Positions 59,895-64,000 of a stretch of DNA of 64,000 bases are shown in pieces. The stretch comes from Bacillus sp. REN10 (GTDB lineage: Bacteria; Bacillota; Bacilli; Bacillales; Domibacillaceae), in contig NZ_JADHDW010000002.1 in the NCBI RefSeq assembly GCF_016820555.1, forward strand, positions 71,736-135,735. Direction: 5' to 3'. A program made the position numbers and the translations under genes. Under the pieces are notes generated by a model. The model was given only the letters and a program-made list of their open reading frames with translations, did not search any database and had not been told where the DNA came from. The first letter of the stretch is position 1; each line of letters begins with the position of its first letter.

Positions 59895-61634
59895 TCATAT
59901 TTCGTTTCGATTCATGAAAAAGGCCTGCGGTTGACCGTTAGTTGGTTCAAAGTACACGATCAAGTAAGTCTTTTGCTGTATCCACTGACCATTTTGATAC
60001 ATCATTGTTAAGTCTTCAATGACGGTATGTTTATATAACTCTTTTTCGGTTAGATGAAGCGCAGCAAAGTCCGCTCCAAGAAGGTCAGAGTTTTTGAGAA
60101 TGGCTTGATATAAAAGTGAACGGTCTTTTTTATCAAGCGTTGGAGTCCACCAAGGCTTTCTCGGCTTGTAGCGTTGATTTAATAAATAATCATATTTCAT
60201 TAAGCTTTGAATATCGTTTACATTTGAGATATTCGAGGCGATTAAAAATTGTAGCAGTCGTTGAAATAAATCCTCTAGCTGATGACCGATACGCTCCCAG
60301 CCTTCTTGCTCCCAATAAGCTCCAAAAGATTGGAAAAAGTCAAACGGCGTGTCGAATGATTTGGTTACTAGGTATTCAATTGTTTCATCCATTCGGTGAT
60401 CATTCCAATACTTTTCAAGCACATCTTCGACTTGTTTAATCTTCACCATATCAGCAAATGACAGCACATTGTTGTGTAAGATTTCGTAAGGCGCATGGTT
60501 CATATACACGTAATCATGTTCCTTTGCCCGTAAGCGCAATCCGGTTCCGCGTAGCATTTTCAAAAATCCAAGCTGCAATTCCTCCGGTCTTAACGCAAAC
60601 ACATCGTTAAATGTTTGGCGGAAGGAGGAGTAGTCTTCTTCTGGAAGGCCAGCGATGAGATCAAGATGCTGATCAATTTTCCCCCCTTCTTTCACCATGG
60701 TGACCGTTCTTGTTAGCTTTGACCAATTTTGTTTACGCATGACGAGCTCATTCGTTGCATCATTGGTTGATTGAACCCCAATTTCAAAGCGGAAGAGCCC
60801 TGCAGGTGCGTGATCGTTTAAAAACTGAATGACTTCGGGGCGCATAATATCTGCTGTAATTTCAAATTGAAACACAGTCCCAGGGAGATGTTCATCAATA
60901 AGGAATTGGAACATCTCCATCGCATAGCTACGGCTAATATTAAAAGTCCGGTCGACAAACTTAATTGTTTTTGCCCCGTTAGCCATCAAATAACGAATAT
61001 CGTCCTTAATTTTTTCACGGTTGAAATAACGAACACCTACTTCAATGGATGATAGGCAAAATTGACAGCGGAACGGGCAGCCACGGCTTGTCTCAATATA
61101 AGTAACCCTTTTCGATAACTGAGCTCGGTCTTCTTCAAAGCGAAAAGGAGAGGGAAGCTCACGCAAATCCAGCTTATTTCGTTGAGGGTTAATGACTGGT
61201 TTGTCATCCTGGCGATAACCGATACCATGCACGTTGCTCCAATCTTTGTCTCCACTGATTTCATCAAGCAGCTGCTTAAATGTTTCTTCGCCTTCTCCGA
61301 TGACAATAAAGTCGGCTTCAGGAATGCGTTCAAGCCAGTAGGGAACATCGTAGCTTACCTCTGGACCTCCTAATACTATAACGGTTTGAGGTAGTACTTT
61401 TTTGATCATTTCAACTACTTTAATGGTTTCTTCAATGTTCCAAATGTAGCAGCTAAAACCTAAAATGTCCGGCTGTTTTTTATAGAGGTCGGTTACAATA
61501 TTAATGACAGGATCTTTAATGGTATACTCGGCTAGTTCGACTGGATAATCGGGTTCAGCAAATGCTTTTAAACAACGGATCGCCAAATTGGTATGGATGT
61601 ATTTGGCATTTAATGTACTTATCGTTACTTTCAT
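59895..61634 (-). CDS. B12-binding-domain radical SAM protein, DUF4080
   Basis: A 579-residue protein: N-terminal cobalamin-binding-like domain (about 1-130, with GFSCYIWNIEETIKVV and VLGGPEVSYDVP), radical SAM core with the 4Fe-4S motif CPFRCQFC at about residues 195-202, and a C-terminal DUF4080-type domain. The canonical DxHxxG cobalamin motif is not seen, so B12 use is doubtful. The reaction is unknown; relatives include methyl- and methylthiotransferases. It starts 15 bases after the acyltransferase gene in the same direction. Confidence 0.9.
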   Translation of the reverse strand: MKVTISTLNAKYIHTNLAIRCLKAFAEPDYPVELAEYTIKDPVINIVTDLYKKQPDILGFSCYIWNIEETIKVVEMIKKVLPQTVIVLGGPEVSYDVPYWLERIPEADFIVIGEGEETFKQLLDEISGDKDWSNVHGIGYRQDDKPVINPQRNKLDLRELPSPFRFEEDRAQLSKRVTYIETSRGCPFRCQFCLSSIEVGVRYFNREKIKDDIRYLMANGAKTIKFVDRTFNISRSYAMEMFQFLIDEHLPGTVFQFEITADIMRPEVIQFLNDHAPAGLFRFEIGVQSTNDATNELVMRKQNWSKLTRTVTMVKEGGKIDQHLDLIAGLPEEDYSSFRQTFNDVFALRPEELQLGFLKMLRGTGLRLRAKEHDYVYMNHAPYEILHNNVLSFADMVKIKQVEDVLEKYWNDHRMDETIEYLVTKSFDTPFDFFQSFGAYWEQEGWERIGHQLEDLFQRLLQFLIASNISNVNDIQSLMKYDYLLNQRYKPRKPWWTPTLDKKDRSLLYQAILKNSDLLGADFAALHLTEKELYKHTVIEDLTMMYQNGQWIQQKTYLIVYFEPTNGQPQAFFMNRNEI

Positions 61635-61649
61635 TAGATGCTACTCTCC

Positions 61650-62681
61650 TTATTGCTTTTCTGACATGTTTTTTGAATTAGATTGATGATGAAAGAGCTC
61701 TTTAAACTTGGTCCATTTTGCTTCAATGAAAGGCTGAGTGATCGTTGTAACAACAGATGATGATAATAGCATCGTTAACAGCAGAGAAAAGGTTAATAAT
61801 ACAATAATCGACTCTGTTCCATCTTGAAAGTCGCTGTCCCGAAAGCTTTTAATTATGAAGCCGTGCAGTAAATACACATAAAGAGTGTTTTTCCCCCAAG
61901 CGGTGAAAAAGAATTTTTTCTTTGGCACAAACGCAAAGAAAAAAGCGATCATGATAAAGTTTAATACATAAAGAACGATGCGAGTAATCATTCCTTCACC
62001 GTTTGTAACGGAAAGATCTGCATAGGAAATAGATCCGAAAAACCAATTAAAATCAAAATCTGAATGCGTATAAGCAACGAAAAAGATCAGTATGGCGCTT
62101 AGCAGCAAAGGGATTTTTATCATTTTTCTAGATAGAAATTGGAAATGTTCTTTTTTTAAATAATAGCCGACTAAGAAAAATGGGAAAAATACAAATGTAC
62201 GGGCAAAGCTGAGAACATCTAAATGATGTGGTATACAGCTAACAGTCACTCCCGCGATAAACGTGAACGGAAGTAGAATCGAAGCGGGTAATTTGAGCCA
62301 CTTCACTGAAATCAGCAATAAAACATTCCAAAAGAATAAACTAAGCAAAAACCATAAAGACCAATGAGGAATCAACAAATCAAGTTCAAAGGAACGCGTT
62401 TCATACAAATAAAAATAAAAGATAGAATAAATGATTTGGAATGTAAAAAAAGGTAATAAAATTTTTTGTGCTGTTTTTTTAACATATCCTTTTTTATAAA
62501 AGCTTTTTGCAAAAAATCCAGAGACTAATACAAATGCGGGCATATGAAATAAATAAATGCTAGCATATAAAGCGAAAATGGGAGGACTATCACTAATATA
62601 CGAACGAAGAAAATGACCAAACACGACAAAGACAATTAAAATAAACTTTGCGTTGTCAAAGTAATAATCCCTTTTAGACAT
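61650..62681 (-). CDS. Membrane acyltransferase 3 family protein
   Basis: A 343-residue integral membrane protein with about ten segments and the acyltransferase-3/fucose-O-acetylase start RDYYFDNAKFILIVFVVFGHFLR, including the catalytic-type His in VFGHFL, and HMPAFVLVSGFFAKSF. Family members transfer acetyl groups to sugars of the cell surface; the acceptor is unknown. First gene of a two-gene unit with the radical SAM protein. Confidence 0.9.
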   Translation of the reverse strand: MSKRDYYFDNAKFILIVFVVFGHFLRSYISDSPPIFALYASIYLFHMPAFVLVSGFFAKSFYKKGYVKKTAQKILLPFFTFQIIYSIFYFYLYETRSFELDLLIPHWSLWFLLSLFFWNVLLLISVKWLKLPASILLPFTFIAGVTVSCIPHHLDVLSFARTFVFFPFFLVGYYLKKEHFQFLSRKMIKIPLLLSAILIFFVAYTHSDFDFNWFFGSISYADLSVTNGEGMITRIVLYVLNFIMIAFFFAFVPKKKFFFTAWGKNTLYVYLLHGFIIKSFRDSDFQDGTESIIVLLTFSLLLTMLLSSSVVTTITQPFIEAKWTKFKELFHHQSNSKNMSEKQ

Positions 62682-62820
62682 TATGCATCACCTTTTGAAA
62701 TGGTTATTCTGTTCTTGAATCTTGACTTCATTATGACGATAATAAAATTATAAATACATCATAGCATTATACATGATTTTCATTTTGTCTGCTAATACAA
62801 TCTGCAAAGGGGAGTGGAGC

Positions 62821-63294
62821 ATGAAGCGATTATTTATCCATATGTTAAGTCCAATTGGTCCTTTATCCATTGTAAGAAATGAAAAAGGGATTTGTTCAAT
62901 CCAGTTTTCTTTGTTGCAGGAAGAAGAGGATAGGGTCTTTCAACCAGATGATGTTTTGTTAAAAGAAGCGGTTAGACAATTAGGCGAATATTTCGAACAA
63001 AATCGTACTGATTTTGACCTACCAATAGATATAACAGGAACCGATTTCCAACAAGCGGTTTGGAATGCTTTACGGCATATTCCCATTGGCGAAACAAGAT
63101 CTTATAGTGAAATTGCTGAACGAATTGGCAATAAAAAAGCGGTACGTGCAGTTGGACAAGCCAATAAAGCGAATCCGGTTCCGATTGTCATTCCATGTCA
63201 TCGGGTGATTGGAAAAAATCAATCATTAACTGGGTATGCCGGAAAGGAAATCGATAAAAAAAGAAAGTTGCTTAAACTAGAAGGGGTGTTATAA
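62821..63294 (+). CDS. ogt: Methylated-DNA-protein cysteine methyltransferase
   Basis: Repairs O6-alkylguanine by moving the alkyl group to its own Cys. The 157-residue protein has the short N-terminal domain and the active-site PCHRVIG with Cys126, plus ETRSYSEIAERIG and the helix-turn-helix region AVRAVGQANKANPV. ATG 62821 has AAAGGGGAG 7 bases upstream; the in-frame ATG at 62773 has no site. Ogt-type rather than Ada-type because no Ada N-terminal domain is present. Confidence 0.94.
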   Translation: MKRLFIHMLSPIGPLSIVRNEKGICSIQFSLLQEEEDRVFQPDDVLLKEAVRQLGEYFEQNRTDFDLPIDITGTDFQQAVWNALRHIPIGETRSYSEIAERIGNKKAVRAVGQANKANPVPIVIPCHRVIGKNQSLTGYAGKEIDKKRKLLKLEGVL

Positions 63295-63305
63295 AACAAA
63301 TCATG

Positions 63306-63350
63306 AAAAAGGATGCCTCAGAACCGAGTTGGTTTGTGAAGCATCCTTTG
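63306..63350. terminator. Bidirectional terminator
   Basis: Stem AAAGGATGC / GCATCCTTT with an inner AACC/GGTT pair, between the convergent ogt and histidine kinase genes; A-run on one side, TTTG on the other. Confidence 0.7.
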
Positions 63351-63374
63351 TATTCAGCGTTAATTTTGTTTTGT

Positions 63375-64000
63375 TTATTCAGTAGGTCTTGTTTGTAGCG
63401 GAAGGGCAATGCTGACTGTCGTTCCAAACCCAAATTCACTTTCAATTTCAATTGTCCCATCAAATGAGTCAACAATTCGTTTACAGACGACAAGCCCAAG
63501 GCCTGTTCCATTTTCTTTTGAAGTAAAGAAAGGTTTAAACAATTGATCTTGTTTCTCTTTTTCGATTCCGGGACCATCGTCTGTAATCAATAACTGGCAA
63601 TGGTCTTCTTTTTTTAATATTGTTAATCGCAATTCTCCGCCATTATTCATCGCTTCAAAGGCGTTTTTCGTTAAATTTAAAATGACTTGTTTTAGTTGGT
63701 CAACATTGACTTTCACCCATGTTTCCTGATCGGGTAAAGTCACTTTATAGTCAACAGAATATAGATTAGCTTCTGAATAGATTAATGGATTTAAATCAGA
63801 AACAATATCTCTTATATCGACTATGCTGACTTTTTGAGCGGTTGGTTTTCCTAGTATTAATAGCTCGCTGACAATCTGATTAATGCGCGCTATTTCTTTA
63901 TTAATGATGGAAAAATAAAATTCATCTTCTTGATCGTTATATTTTTCATTTAATAATTGAACAAGTCCTTTAATTCCGGTTAAAGGATTTCTGATTTCGT
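63375..64000 (-). CDS. Histidine kinase, C-terminal part (truncated by window)
   Basis: The frame is open through the window edge, so the N-terminus lies beyond 64000. The visible 208 residues begin right after the phospho-His (the last two bases of its codon are at the edge): EIRNPLTGIKGLVQLL, then NLTKNAFEAMNNGG, DDGPGIEKEKQ and GTGLGLVVCKRIV. The HEIRNPL type H-box is that of sporulation-class kinases (KinA-E). A GTG at 63743 is an internal codon, not a start. Sensor domains are unknown. Confidence 0.9.
   Translation of the reverse strand, partial: EIRNPLTGIKGLVQLLNEKYNDQEDEFYFSIINKEIARINQIVSELLILGKPTAQKVSIVDIRDIVSDLNPLIYSEANLYSVDYKVTLPDQETWVKVNVDQLKQVILNLTKNAFEAMNNGGELRLTILKKEDHCQLLITDDGPGIEKEKQDQLFKPFFTSKENGTGLGLVVCKRIVDSFDGTIEIESEFGFGTTVSIALPLQTRPTE

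Noticed and set aside
61037-61373. Overlapping frames on both strands within the radical SAM gene
   Set aside because: They lie fully inside the radical SAM core containing the CxxxCxxC motif and have no start signals.
63375-63743. A complete 122-residue ATPase-only kinase protein
   Set aside because: The frame stays open past 63743 and encodes the H-box region EIRNPLTGIKG at the window edge, so this is the tail of a longer kinase.

Overview
The window is about 64 kb of low-GC Gram-positive chromosome from an endospore-forming Bacillaceae member. The sequence supports this directly: a GerA/GerB/GerC germinant-receptor operon, a KinA-type sporulation kinase, a KipI/KipA/KipR-type (pxp) operon, strong AGGAGG ribosome binding sites, frequent TTG/GTG starts, and TPP, SAM and Mn riboswitches with Bacillus-style terminators. 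No rRNA, tRNA, CRISPR array, prophage or intact transposase gene was seen. The window reads mostly as ordinary core and niche-adaptation genes rather than a genomic island.

Layout. 1-10.5 kb: a YvrGH-like two-component system, a DUF418 membrane protein, a decayed IS200/IS605-type end, a small XRE regulator plus membrane protein pair, an ECF sigma/anti-sigma pair, and a second two-component system whose neighbouring LolA-like lipoprotein gene is broken by an expanded 10-bp tandem repeat. 10.8-18.4 kb: a lysine 6-dehydrogenase-like gene, a gerB-gerA-gerC operon, an aldehyde dehydrogenase and sodF. 18.4-26.6 kb: a thiamin salvage region with two TPP riboswitches, one before thiW and one before ylmB-tenA-thiZ-thiX-thiY-thiM-thiD-thiE; it takes up degraded pyrimidine, deformylates and deaminates it, phosphorylates both moieties and joins them.

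26.7-34 kb: a 32-residue Cys/Lys peptide, a three-PAS histidine kinase whose predicted phospho-His is residue 405 as in KinA, yteA, a lipid kinase, and an acetate/pyruvate-type symporter pair divergent from an AraC regulator. 34-38 kb: a haem-stress module (hssRS and hrtBA) with a recognisable HssR direct repeat. 38-45.7 kb: an MFS drug exporter divergent from a TetR regulator, then an IclR-controlled pxpBCA operon (5-oxoprolinase) with an NRAMP-like transporter. 45.8-55.5 kb: malic enzyme, SAM-riboswitch-controlled metI-metC, glsB-like, ykuS, a nucleoside transporter, a YueH-like protein, RF3 and NhaC. 55.6-64 kb: an RND exporter, Mn-riboswitch ykoY, a radical SAM protein with an acyltransferase, ogt, and the C-terminal part of another sporulation-kinase-like histidine kinase cut by the window edge.

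Regulation is unusually readable here: four riboswitch or leader regions, many clean terminators, and several operator-like palindromes tied to the adjacent regulator (IclR, TetR, HssR). The most notable oddities are the 10-bp repeat expansion, two isolated IS605-like right-end hairpins sharing 21 identical bases about 46 kb apart, a hairpin that presents the ykuS Shine-Dalgarno in its loop, and a 15-codon leader ORF overlapping the start of the RND gene.
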